DNA of 64,000 bases from positions 3,596,001 to 3,660,000 of the forward strand of contig NC_089242.1 of the NCBI RefSeq assembly GCF_000512585.2, read 5' to 3'. The notes under the pieces were generated by a model that saw only the letters and a list, made by a program, of their open reading frames with translations, was not told the origin of the DNA and made no database searches. The translations under genes and the position numbers were made by a program. Positions 12,701 to 23,226 of this stretch are shown here, in pieces (the stretch's first letter is position 1; every line of letters starts with the position of its first letter). The stretch comes from Kwoniella bestiolae CBS 10118 (taxonomy: Eukaryota; Basidiomycota; Tremellomycetes; Tremellales; Cryptococcaceae).

Positions 12701-14223
12701 CAGCAAACCGTCTGTATGCGTAATCCGGGAATGAGGTGAGCGACTCACAACCGGAGAATCAGAGTACCTAGCACCCCAAGCCTCTATGACGGAGCACAGT
12801 GCTTCCTGAGCAGGAGTCATTCTGTCAGATCTCTGACCAGCCTTCATCCATTCTAGGTAGAACACTTCAGGACTTATTGCCTGAATCAAAGCATATCAGC
12901 TCAACTCATTGATCGTCCTGGCATGAGTACCGTGATATAGTTCTATCTGTAAAACCGATCACTCACTGGATAAGATAGATGAACAGCCTCAAAGAAAACT
13001 TTCACCAGATGATTACTCAATGCCATTCCCAGAGCCCTATCCGCCAATTGTTCGCCTACCGCTTCTCTCCTACCCCAAGACACCATCTGTAATTGTGATT
13101 GTGGAATATCCGAATACAGCTTCCATGGGTTCGAAGAGAGCAACACCATCTTTCGATTTCCAAGACCACTGTCATGAGGGGATCTACCCCTTTTACGCTT
13201 ATCTCCTAAACCAAACATGAGATCCGTATCCAAATCATAATGATCAGATCCCATTCCCATTACAGGACCAGCTGTGCTCGAGGTTGCAGGTGTGAATTGG
13301 CCCAGGAGACTACTATCTGAGAACCCTTGAGTCACCCCTGACAATGGGGAATGCAAGTCGGCCATATAATCTGACACTCTACTTTGCAGACCCCCCATGA
13401 GATCTTCATCCTCCACACTGAGCTGTACACCATCAGCACCGGGTGTTAAACCGGTAGTGCGAACGAGGTACATCGCTTCTTTCCTGTTGTTGGCGAACTG
13501 TTGCCATATCGATGCTGCTTCTTGGAAGTTGCTGGGCGGACCAGGCGTTTGCGGTCCCTGGGGGACGATGGTGGTAGGTGGTTGTAGGTGTACAGGGGGA
13601 TCAGGTGGGTCAGGAGAAGGGTCGAAGGTCTGAAGGACGGTGGGATCGAAGAATGTGAACGAACCAGGGTCTTGCAGAGGTATTATGTGAGGTTCATTCG
13701 AGGAAGGGAGTACTTGAGATGAAGATGGAATGATGGAATGATTGCTGAATACTTCCAATGGATCAAAAGGCATTTGTATTTGCGTTTCATCCTGTCCCAC
13801 CGTCTGACTGTCCGGTATCCCACTATTCTGATCTCTTTTGTTGATCTCATGATCTCGCTCCTCATCCTGACCAAACTTCCTCTTGGCTTCCTCGATCCTC
13901 TTCCCACCCTTGTTCGGTCTGGTAGGCTCCCTTATGCCCTGCGTATCGCATTTCAAACCCTTCTTCTTGCAGTTCGTACATCCCACTTCTGGGTGTTTCT
14001 CTACCAATTCACTGAGTGAGGGTAGAGGTGAAGACGATGAGGTGGGAAGAGAGTTTAGGAGATCCGATAGGTCGCATTTGATTCGGCGTAATTTGCAGCA
14101 GCTGCATGCTACGTTCTGGCCTGGTTATGGTTATCAGTTGATGCTCAACCATATACCGAGTGCTCTAGATGGTAATGTTCACTTACGACGCTTCTTCTTG
14201 GGTTCTTCTGGTGCGGCTGACAT
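9702..14223 (-). CDS. Zn2Cys6 transcription factor with an extended zinc-cluster loop
   Basis: Predicted nuclear regulator. The ATG is at 14223-14221; exon 1 encodes MSAAPEEPKKKRR (a basic, NLS-like start) and ends at GTAAGT. Exon 2 continues NVACSCCKLRRIKC, then about 31 residues (Ser/Pro/Leu-rich, ending EKHPEVG), then CTNCKKKGLKC. The cysteine pattern is C-x2-C-x6-C-x31-C-x2-C-x6-C; the usual central loop is about 5-12 residues. A long disordered region with Pro/Gln/Ser runs fills 12943-14007. Short exons then encode the helical fungal TF domain, including VFFEAVHLSYP, ISPEVFYLEWMKAGQRSD, AHWGIARRGACKALLVRAKR-like sequence and a VPIVPDDTETSIST exon with MKQRRLFWTHMIGDAF. The acidic, Asp/Gln-rich tail (SLLDMGMMDD, DAFLRELGIP) ends at 9702. 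Target genes unknown. Confidence 0.82.
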
Positions 14224-14803
14224 CCTCGAGCTAGGGGTGTGAGATCGACAATCGTATGGGCATTGATTGATGTGAATAGGAATATGAATATGAATATGAC
14301 TATGATGATGTTGGATGTACTAGTATCAGTAAGTAGTCCATCATCATTTGTTGTTGCATGAGCTTAGCTTCTCACCCCGCAAAAGTCATTACGTACTACT
14401 CTATCTATTTTTACACTTGGGGGATATGGCCGGTGGAGATTTAAATGGGTGTTATGAATAAGATTATCATCATCAGGGGACAGGGTTGATGTAGATAGCG
14501 TCCTTCACGGGGCTGTGCCGAGACAGGCACGGAGGATGAGAGTGGATCTCACTGAGATATGATATCGGAAGATGATCATGCAGATGAATAGCCGGACAGT
14601 AACCTTATTCGTAACAAGTGATCCGCAGGTTTGAAATGAATTGATCTGCACCGCATGACATATGACATGTTAGATAAGATATATAATAGCATGATATATA
14701 AATAGACCATAACCCCTCACCGCTCTATGCTCCCTCAACTCTCTCCTTCTCTCTGCATCCATCGAGTTCCTCTTCATTCGAGCACTATCGCCCTTCCGCA
14801 ATA
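14224..14803. promoter_or_regulatory. divergent promoter region with TATA box for the 14804 gene
   Basis: 580 bp between two divergent genes. A TATATAAATAG element at 14695-14705 lies about 100 bp before the ATG at 14804 and is followed by a C/T-rich leader. On the side of the minus-strand regulator only imperfect repeats of GAATATGAATATG near 14279-14297 stand out. Confidence 0.55.
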
Positions 14804-15872
14804 ATGCTATACACACATCTCCTCCGGGCTTCGTTGGTTCTGGTCGTCGCAAGAGAGGTGCTGGGTTCGCCTATAATCGCACAAGGAACAATAGATGAGT
14901 TAGGTGAGCTCCAATCTCCAATGACATGTAAGACGTCCTTGTTTGGGTATCATCATTATAGCTCATAGCTCATCTTTACCTTTACAGCATTATCCTCGGA
15001 AGACCTTCCCACTCGATATGGAGACGATATCGCCTTAGGAGACTACCAAGCAGAGGAAGAAGAAGAAGGAGCATATGATCTATGCGGTAAGTTTCTGCCT
15101 TTAACTAGCTGTTCTCAGAAGTCAAGATAGGATGACAGCCTGACTTATCCATGCTCATACACAGAAAACATCCTGCATGATCCCACTACCGAGCTCCACG
15201 ATGTACTACCCAGTCTTCAGAAACATGATCCTTCGGAGCTCCCTGATTCAGCCAAACACGTCTCCAAGCATCCAGACCAAGAGCTCACCATCCAGCGAAT
15301 ATGCAAAAGACCATCCGGCGGCTCCTCATCATCCTCATCTTCAAGCTCAAGTAGCGGTGGTCGAGGTGGATCCTCTTCTTCGAGTTCCGGCTCAACCTCA
15401 GGCTCGAGCTCAAGCGGTTCACGAGGCGGTACTTCCGGTTCCAGCGGTTCCAGCTCAAGTAGGAATGGTAGTAATCGACCAGGCACAGGCGCGAATAGCG
15501 GAACCGACACTGATGGTGATTCTGATGGGTCATCCGGTAGCGGATCAGGTAGTAATAGTGGATCCGGTTCCAACACTAATGGAGGATCTGGTCAGACTAC
15601 CGCTGGAAGGTCCACCGGCACGGCGAGCCCTGCTCCGGCTGGGTCTGCAGCCGCGACCAGTGTCGCGGGCGTGGCGAGTAGCGCGATCGTGGCTAATCCC
15701 GCTACAACCTCGAGGAGAAGTGGTGAGTGTTCAATTGATACGTATTGAGTGAAACGAAAGGAGCTGAAGATGATGGATTTTTCGGTTTACAGGTGCTTCG
15801 AGGAGTATTCCGAATGCAATCAGATGGTCAGTCGGAGTTACTACGATGGTTGTGGTGTACTTTTCCTTGTAG
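14804..15872 (+). CDS. secreted Ser/Gly-rich protein with GPI-type C terminus
   Basis: Predicted surface protein of 278 aa from four exons: 14804-14903, 14988-15086, 15165-15722 and 15793-15872. All three introns are phase 1. The N terminus is a signal peptide (RASLVLVVAREVLGSP). Exon 2 is acidic (AEEEEEGAYDLC) and ends with a Cys codon one base before intron 2. Exon 3 holds ICKRP, with a second Cys and a dibasic Kex2-like site, then a long Ser/Gly-rich run likely to be O-glycosylated. Exon 4 is 80 nt and ends in the hydrophobic tail WSVGVTTMVVVYFSL, as in GPI-attachment signals. The same plan recurs at 28263 and 29320. A TATA box lies about 100 bp upstream. Function unknown; a wall or capsule-surface role is inference. 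Confidence 0.75.
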
Positions 15873-16520
15873 TTCCACGAGTTGATGTACGATCCTACCG
15901 ACGATAGGGTCGAGTTGTATAAAGAGGAAGCCCATATTCGTTCGTATTGGTTCACCCGTTGTATCGTTTGCATCATCATGGCTATAACATTCCAAATCGA
16001 AATGGACCACGATAGATTGATATTGTATATATTTGTACTGTATCCGAACTCATGTTTCATGTATAATCATTAACTCAGCTCGAGATTCTCCATACCGTGC
16101 TAACCTGAAAAGTCAAAGTCCAGACATACTAATGGTAAACTTGGAGCAAAAAGTACTGTATCCATCTTACACGTTCGAAGCGACCCTATCCTTTGGGGAA
16201 CATCTCCTCGAACCTGTTACAACATGTTACTTCGAATGGTTGCATCATATGAACCATCCTTTATCTCTACCATAACCTATCGTGAAAGCGCAGGGCAACA
16301 AGTTAGGACAAAGTGTATGAGTATAAACCCCTACTTGAACAGATACGATCAAAGAAACTACATCCGCAATTCCTAGAAAAGCAGAATCAAAAGTAATTAC
16401 CCACCCAACCTAAACGGGAATAGATATACATAAAACGAACATAAAAATTCTGCAAAGCGCAGACTACAGCTCGACCCCTCACAACCAACTCCAACATATC
16501 TCAACGCGACCAGCACCCTC
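15873..16520. other. intergenic region
   Basis: 648 bp after the Ser/Gly-rich gene and before a small secreted ORF. The last 100 bp are C/A-rich and look like the 5' leader of the 16521 ORF. An A/T-rich TATACATAAAA lies near 16426-16436. Nothing else could be supported. Confidence 0.4.
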
Positions 16521-16844
16521 ATGATCCCCTCCCTCCCTTCCCTCACCCTCCTCCTCCTCCTTCTCTCCGCCATCCCCTCCTTCGCCCTGGCTCATCCACA
16601 TATCCCCAATCACCATCGTCGACATCATTTCAAAGCCCACCTCAAACGACTCGCTCAACCATGAATCACTCCCCCGGCCTTGGGACCAAAAGACGATCTA
16701 CCTCCCTGGCGTGAAGCTCAAAGAGACGTTGGATCAGACTCGAATAGTTCTCAAGATGAGTATGGAAGGGTGTATCTGCCCCAGCTTGTCGGCTTGGACA
16801 GCAACACAACGACTGGTATCGATCTTTCGAGTAGATCCGCTTAA
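16521..16844 (+). pseudogene. small secreted-protein ORF interrupted by in-frame TGA
   Basis: One frame runs 108 codons from ATG 16521 to TAA 16842-16844 and is broken only by TGA at 16662-16664 (codon 48). The first part is a strong signal peptide (leucine core TLLLLLLSAIPSFALA) followed by a His/Arg-rich segment (HPHIPNHHRRHHFKAHLKR). After the TGA the frame stays open for 59 codons, hydrophilic and Ser/Asn/Asp-rich with two N-glycosylation-type sites (NSS, NTT). It could be a genuine 47-aa secreted His-rich peptide, a gene broken by one substitution, a readthrough case, or a gene with an intron: a weak GTCGAC donor near 16618 and AAAAG near 16692 would remove the TGA in frame, but that donor does not fit GTNNGT. 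No homologue recognised. Confidence 0.4.
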
Positions 16845-17070
16845 TTTGTGAGTTTAGGGGTTCTCCTTGTGAATTGTAGTAGCTTTCCTGACAATTTATG
16901 AGTGATATCGAGGATTACTTGATCAGTCAATACACCATCACTATCAGTACAAAGTAAAACAAGGATGTACTATAGTAGCATGATAACAGATTGAATCGTA
17001 CTATCATAGTGTAGAGTCCACTATACATGCAACCACAGTATGTCATATCGATCCTGGTACATACAGTAAT

Positions 17071-19421
17071 CTATCCCTTGAATTTAAGCGGATCAACCTT
17101 CTTCCCTCCACCTCTTCCACCCCTCCCACCCCTTCCACCAGCACCACCACGTCCCCTGAACCCACCACCACCACCTCTACCACGTTTCGAATAACCAATA
17201 TGCGCACCGTCCGACACGTCTCCTGTACCTGTTGGCAGGGCTGCTATCTTAGGCATCAAGTAGTTGGGCACATGTTTGAGGTGGGTTTGTTGTCTTGCTG
17301 GATGGAGGGGGGTGTCGTGTCGGAGATAAGAGAGATCCAAGGGGTTGGCTGCGAAGTGGGCCTGGAGTCGAGCAAGTGAATTAGCACATGTCTTGTACAA
17401 CCAACATCGAACAGAGATTTGACTAATATAAGTTAGATATCTCCTTCCATCGCAAAGAGGGTACCCAAGATGAAGAAGGGATGACGTAGACCTGTAACAT
17501 AAAGGTACGAAACATCACTCACCTTCAACTTCTCACTATTCAACAACTCCCTCTTAACCTCCTCCCTCCTAGCTTCCTGCACTCTCTTCCCCGTGACAGA
17601 CTTCAACGCATCCTCCATCCTATACCTGAACCCCTCTATCTCCTTCCTATTCCAATCCCACTCCTTGATCTCAGACCCACTATCCCTCTTCACACGATCT
17701 TTTATCTTCTCCCAAACAATCTCATCCTTCTCAGCAGATTTCACAGATACGTTCCTATCTTTCCCCCACTTCTCTCTAGGTACAACGAAAGACAGAGACA
17801 AGCCCGAATGACCCGCTCGGGCAGTTCGACCGATCCTGTGCATATATGATGTGGAGGTGGGCGGGAGATCGAAGTTGATGACGGACGAGGCGGCGGTGAA
17901 GTCTATTCCTCGCGCAAGGGAGGATGTCGAATCGATCTTACGTCGTTTACCCGGACCGGATGTTGCTTTTGGTGGTGAAGATGCTCGGGCTCGTTTCGAA
18001 GAGGATGGTCCAGCTTCTGCGTTTTTACTCTCCTCTCCCTCTGCTTCCTCCTCTTCCTGATCCTCAGTTACTTCTTCTTCTTCTTCGTCCTCCTCTCCCT
18101 CGACAGGTTCCTGCGCATCTGCTCCAGTCCCCTCATCCGTAGCTACAATCACGTCATACACCCCTCTATTGAACTCTTCCACAACGTGATATCGACTCGA
18201 CAAGGGCAATTCACTATTCACCACACAACATTTCACCCCGAACTGCTCTAAGAATAATTTCACTCTGTACCCTCTTTCTACGTCGTTGACAAAGATGATC
18301 GATTTCCCTCTTATCAACTTGAGCTTGAGCAGAACGTAGATGAGAAGGAACTTATCACGTTCGGAGGTCATGGTGTAATGCTGCGTGAGGAGGGATGAGG
18401 AAGTAGCTGGTTCGGATAGGGTCAAGATTGCCTACGATGACAATCAACGTCCTATCAGCTAGACTCCACCTTCCATGATCGGATAGCTCAGTTAGACATA
18501 CTGGATTCCTCAGGACTAGACCTTTGACTCCATCGATATCCTCACTCAGCGTGGCACTCATCAGACACCCCTGAACACCTAGACGAGGTATCCAACCAGA
18601 AGTGGGATCCATGATCCTAGTCAGGTCATCTTTAAACCCATAAGAAAGCAGTAGATCCGCCTCGTCAATAGCTAGGAAACACAGCTGAGCGAGCGAGATG
18701 GATTTGGATTGGAGGAGTGATAAGAGCTTGGTTGGGGTCGAGATGATGATATCGGGATTATCGTTTAGTAGAACACTATGTGACAAGATAGATACCATTA
18801 GCAGATTCGATATCGCTGAATTGATTCGATAGCTCCAGCTTACCGCTGTACACTTGCACCGCCAGCTGCAACGTTCACGCAACCTACCAAGCCTTCGCAG
18901 TACTTCGTAGAGCTCTTAACGAAGGTGGATACTTGTAGAGCTAACTCTTTGGTGGGTACAAGGAAGATGACTCGGGTGGTTTGATATTCAGGTGAAGCGG
19001 GAGAGAGACTCTGCATGAGCGGAACACATTAGCTTTATGTCATCGACTGCAACAAAAAGAGAAGTGGAGAGCTGGATTGACTCACGGCCTTGGCCTCTAA
19101 TATCCTTTGAATGGCAGGAACGACATAAGCAGCAGTTTTACCACTTCCTGTCCTTGCTCTAGCGAGAACATCTTTCCCATCTAGAAGTAATGGGATAGCC
19201 TTGGCTTGCACCAGAGTTGGATGAGCGAACTTGAGATCCGCTAAGGCTGCTAATATACGGGGATCGAGCTGGGTGGAGAAGGGAGGTTCGGAGAATGATA
19301 GTTCGTTACTGCTCGTTCATATGGGATCACAGGTCAGCGGACTCTTGGTGGGTAGGAAGAAGTAGAAAGCTACTGACTCCAGGAGGGCATCGGCTGGCTG
19401 AGCAGACTTTGAGGAAGACAT
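17071..19421 (-). CDS. DBP9: ATP-dependent RNA helicase Dbp9 (DDX56 family)
   Basis: Predicted nucleolar DEAD-box helicase of 60S ribosomal-subunit biogenesis. ATG 19421-19419 gives [15 protein letters not shown], joined after GTCAGT to [14 protein letters not shown]. In order: Q motif [10 protein letters not shown], motif I ARTGSGKT, motif [16 protein letters not shown], motif [25 protein letters not shown] in domain 2, motif V ARGIDF and motif [15 protein letters not shown]. Between IVATDEG and motif V sits an acidic and then basic insertion of about 70 residues (runs of Glu/Asp, then PGKRRKID); such an insert is typical of fungal Dbp9. The C terminus has [17 protein letters not shown] and a Gly/Arg-rich RGG tail ending PLKFKG. 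At least six exons. Family assignment is strong. Confidence 0.88.
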
Positions 19422-20326
19422 GATGAGGTGAATCCGGACTGATTCTTGTCTGCTATCTATGTGTATGTCTATAGGATTATACAGAGTAGTATGTAGATGA
19501 TGCTCTGTTGAATAGGTTGTCAATAAAATTCAGCCTGTCCAGAATGGTCATTCGCAGGAAATCTTTGATATCACGTGACTATATGAAACAAGGTGTATTA
19601 CGTAAGCTTGCCCTCAGAGATGGCAGGCATAACTCAACCAGCTCTGACCTAGCCCTTCTCTCGCGCGTTGTTCTAATTCTTCCTTCCTACCACCTACCTA
19701 TCTTCACAATTGCCTTCGACGTGTCATCCACTGTAGCAATGCGATCCTCATACTCTTGCTTGATCCCAGCGACTAACCACCCACTCCTCGAGGACAATCA
19801 AAGCGTCACTGTTCCAACATTACTGGAAGAGGCAAAGTTCGCCAAGTACTCGCGATCCAATATCCACGAAATGATATAACCTTACTGATGTGTTTATGTT
19901 TAACGCGTAAGATGTTACATGGCGGTATGTTTGTCATGTCCGACATGATAGATACAAAAGTTTATTGGTAAACTAAGGAACTTGACCTGAAGATCGATTG
20001 CGTCGGGTCGAGTTGGGATGGATGGCAAACCACTAATGCATATGCTAATAATAACAAAATATTCTCTCTTTACATCTTACCTTGTCATTCATTCATCTTA
20101 TTGCTTTAATCTCGTTTTATAATACAGCGACCAACCTCTAATCCCTCCTCACCTCAACATCCTCCCCCACGCTCCGGTAGCGACACTCACCTTCTTTTAC
20201 ACCGACACACCTCACAATAGTTTATAATACAATCTTTGTTCATTCATTCAACAACCGCAGGTCGGAATCGCCAATCACACTCACACCTTCAAACTTCGAC
20301 ATAACCCCTAATACTTTTCAAACAAG
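19422..20326. promoter_or_regulatory. divergent promoter region, DBP9 and the 20327 gene
   Basis: 905 bp between divergent genes. An E-box-like palindrome TCACGTGA at 19571-19578 lies about 150 bp upstream of the DBP9 ATG. On the other side TTTATAATACA occurs twice (about 20117-20127 and 20221-20231), roughly 210 and 100 bp before the ATG at 20327; the nearer copy is the likely TATA element. An open frame at 19508-19879 has no recognisable features and is not called. Confidence 0.5.
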
Positions 20327-22553
20327 ATGAAGTTCCTCTCGCTCGTCTCCCTCCTCCCTCTGCTGGCTACAGCCCAAGCCACCCCCGAATCAAAACCTTA
20401 CAACCCCTTCTTACCACCCGGAGACTCGACTCAACTTGCCCCAGAGAATAACGGTAGGAATCTGGAGACTAGACATAATGCGAAATGGTTCATGGGTCTC
20501 AACAAGCTCAAGCATCCTAGATCTGCTGGATCAGAGAGACAGGAAGTGGAAGTGGAGCTAGATAAGAGCAGTCTCAAAGAGAAAAGAAATGTGATAAAAA
20601 AGGTGGTGAAAAGGAGAAAACGGGCCGTATCAACTGGTACATGTTCACCTAACACCGTTACCGTCACAGTCACCACCAGCGTGATCACATCAACTTCACC
20701 CTCATCTTCCTATTCCTCTTCCGCAACATCTTCCATCAACAGATCTTCGTCTGCTCCGGTCTCTTCGTCAACTTCGAAAAGTAATTCAGCATCTGCTTCG
20801 AAAACTTCTTCCGCTGTATCGAAGACCTCTTCCGCGTCAGCCTCAGGATCAGCATCAACTTCCAAAGTTTCTTCTTCCGCTTCGGCGTCCGCCTCGAAAG
20901 TTTCCTCTTCAGCTTCAGTCTCGGCTTCGAAAGTCTCTTCCTCAGTCTCCGCTTCAAAAGCCTCTTCGGTTTCAGCCTCAGCTTCTGCGTCCAAGGCGTC
21001 TTCTGCGTCGGCTTCAGCTTCGAAAGCTTCTGCCTCAGCTTCCAAAGGATCTTCCTCTTCTTTCACTTCAAGCGCAATCAAATCCAGCGCAGCTAGCTCA
21101 AGCACCGTCAAATCAGCATCAGCTTCAGCTTCAGCATCTAAAGCATCCTCTGCTCCTGCCGGTTCTGCAAAAGCTACTCTCGAGTTGGGTCCAAAGACAT
21201 CATCGTCAGCTAGCAAGTCTGCTTCGGCTTCCTCGACTGCCAAATCTAGCTCCTCTTCCGGCACTTCAGTCAAACCCTCCTCTTCTACTTCTACCTCCAA
21301 GGGTTCATCATCCACCTCCAAAGCCGCTTCGTCGACTCCCAAGCCCTCCTCCTCGACATCTACCACTAAAGCTTCTTCATCTACCTCTAAAGCTGCTTCT
21401 TCTACTTCCAAAGCCTCCTCTTCCACTTCCAAAGCTACTTCATCCACTACCCCAGCCAAGACCTCTTCCACCACATCCCGATCGACCACTTCGGCCACTT
21501 CCAAACCGTCAACTTCCATTACTTCCTCCGCATCTAAAGCAGCGAGCAGTAGTGCAAGTTTGATTAAGACGAGTTCGGGAGGTGTCACTTCGAGTCGACC
21601 GGGAACGAGTAGTAGTGCTGTTAAGGCTTCAAGTACGGGTACGAGCAAGGCGGCTAGTTCTACCAGTAAAGCTGCAAGCTCCACTAGTAAGGCTGCGTCA
21701 TCAACCAGTAAAGCTGCAAGTTCCACCAGTAAAGCTGCAAGCTCCACTAGTAAAGAGGCTTCATCAACTAGCAAAGCAGCTTCGTCCACTAGCAAAGCAC
21801 CCACTTCCAGCAGTACTAGTAAAGCTGCCTCGTCCACTAGCAAGGCACCCACTTCCAGCAGTATTAGTAGAGCCGCAAGTAGTACCAGCAAGGCAGCTTC
21901 GTCTACCAGCAAAGCAGCGAGCAGCACCAGCAAAGCAGGGTCCAGTACCAGTAAGGCGGCTTCATCAATCACCAAAGCAACCAGCACCTCCTCCGCTGCA
22001 CCATCCGCGACATCCTCAGCATCCACAGCCGTATCCAAGGATCTGGACGGAGATGGACCATTCTACGGGTGGGGAACATATTTTGAGACTGGTCTGGGAG
22101 CTTGTGGATGGTATAATCAGCCTTCGGATTATATCGTAGCTGTCTCGGCGGAGTTGTTCGATAATTGGCCGGGGTACAATGGGCTGAACCCTAATAATAA
22201 TCCTATTTGTGGACATCATATGAAATTGTCTTGTAAGTACATCCTTGACATTACTCTGCGAACCCTCCCACTTCCTAATCGATCTCGATCTATGTATACT
22301 GTCTGTTCTGAATGGCTTTTGGCCCTGTCCTCTCAGATGTACGCTGACATAAAGCACTGAACTCTTAGGGGGCGGTAATTCGATCGTAGCACAAGTAGCA
22401 GACCGATGTCCAGGCTGTTCTAAGCGATCCCTCGATCTCACTACCGGCGCATACGGCGCGCTGACCAATAATAATTGGGATATGGGAGTGATGGCTGGAT
22501 GGATCAATGGGGGAGCCTACAACTCGGATCTGGAATGGGAATGGTTGGATTAA
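20327..22553 (+). CDS. secreted Ser/Ala/Lys-repeat protein with C-terminal double-psi beta-barrel (expansin/barwin-like)
   Basis: Predicted secreted wall-associated protein of 696 aa in two exons (20327-22232 and 22369-22553). A signal peptide (FLSLVSLLPLLATAQA) is followed by a propeptide-like region ending in the basic VKRRKRAV, a likely Kex2 site. Residues about 110-570 are low complexity, first SAS/SKASS mixtures, then near-perfect S-T-S-K-A-A-S repeats, presumably a heavily O-mannosylated stalk. The C-terminal 125 residues resemble RlpA/expansin-like double-psi beta-barrels: YGWGTYFETGLGACGW, then NPICGHHMKLSW and, after the intron, VAQVADRCPGC, with SLDLTTGAYGAL and WDMG. Such domains bind or loosen polysaccharide; the ligand here is unknown. 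The domain call is good; a role in the cell wall is inference. Confidence 0.82.
21643..21978 (+). repeat. coding repeat, STSKAAS units
   Basis: Tandem 21-nt-type units encoding S-T-S-K-A-A-S (variants with E, P/T, G) within the 20327 gene. Serine here is written mostly AGT/AGC plus TCN, whereas the preceding 900 bp use nearly only TCN. That suggests a younger, separately amplified block. Confidence 0.7.
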
Positions 22554-23226
22554 CACAGCGTGCGAGTCACATTGTAGTAGAAAGAGGAACAGGAGGAAAA
22601 CACAGAATTGCACATGTTCATTTGTAATATCGGATTCGGAAGACTTGCCTTTCTTGGACAGATAGAATAGTTCTGTACTTGTGAAATCGGTTCGGCCAAA
22701 ATGGGGGAGATAGTTAGAGAAACACGCTGGTCGTGGTGGATCATCAGGTTATATAGAGTAGATAGTATGTTCATCTTTTGAAATTTGATACTGCATGCAT
22801 TTCATGTGCTTTTGATCGATCAAGTATGATACGTCAGGTTATGTCGTGCAAAAGTTTTATGGTTGATTATGATGCATCTTGGAGCCTGGATTGGAGACAT
22901 AATTTCGTAGAGAGTCGTACAGTATGCTTCCTACTAAGCCTTATAGATGGAGGGTTCAAGACATGGCTAGACCTCGTGCTATAGACCGAAGGACCCACAA
23001 AGGTAGCGTGGTAGCTGGCAGTGCAACAACACACAGATCTCATCTGAACGGTCATGGTGGTCTTGGCAGCCGGATCAGCGGTGCATCATATAGTACAGTA
23101 TTTTATAGGTGCATGTCAAGAATCATCCATGAAACTTCCTCCTCTTACCATAACAGTCTCTATCTCCATTTTCAATTCACTCGCACCATTTTTCTCATAC
23201 TCCAACTTAACAGTGCATATCACAAG
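22554..23226. promoter_or_regulatory. intergenic region with promoter of the 23227 gene
   Basis: 673 bp. A TATA-like TTTTATAGG at 23101-23109 lies about 125 bp before the ATG at 23227, followed by a C/T-rich leader. The short open frames here overlap each other in several frames and show no protein-like features. Confidence 0.45.

Noticed and set aside
19508..19879. Open frame of 123 codons downstream of the DBP9 promoter
   Set aside because: No recognisable sequence features, overlapping the DBP9 upstream region; likely chance.
20710..22038. 442-codon open frame on the minus strand opposite the Ser/Ala/Lys repeat gene
   Set aside because: It is the antisense reading of biased SKA/SST codons (Leu/Val/Glu/Ala runs); no signal, domain or start context, and the plus strand has a clear protein.
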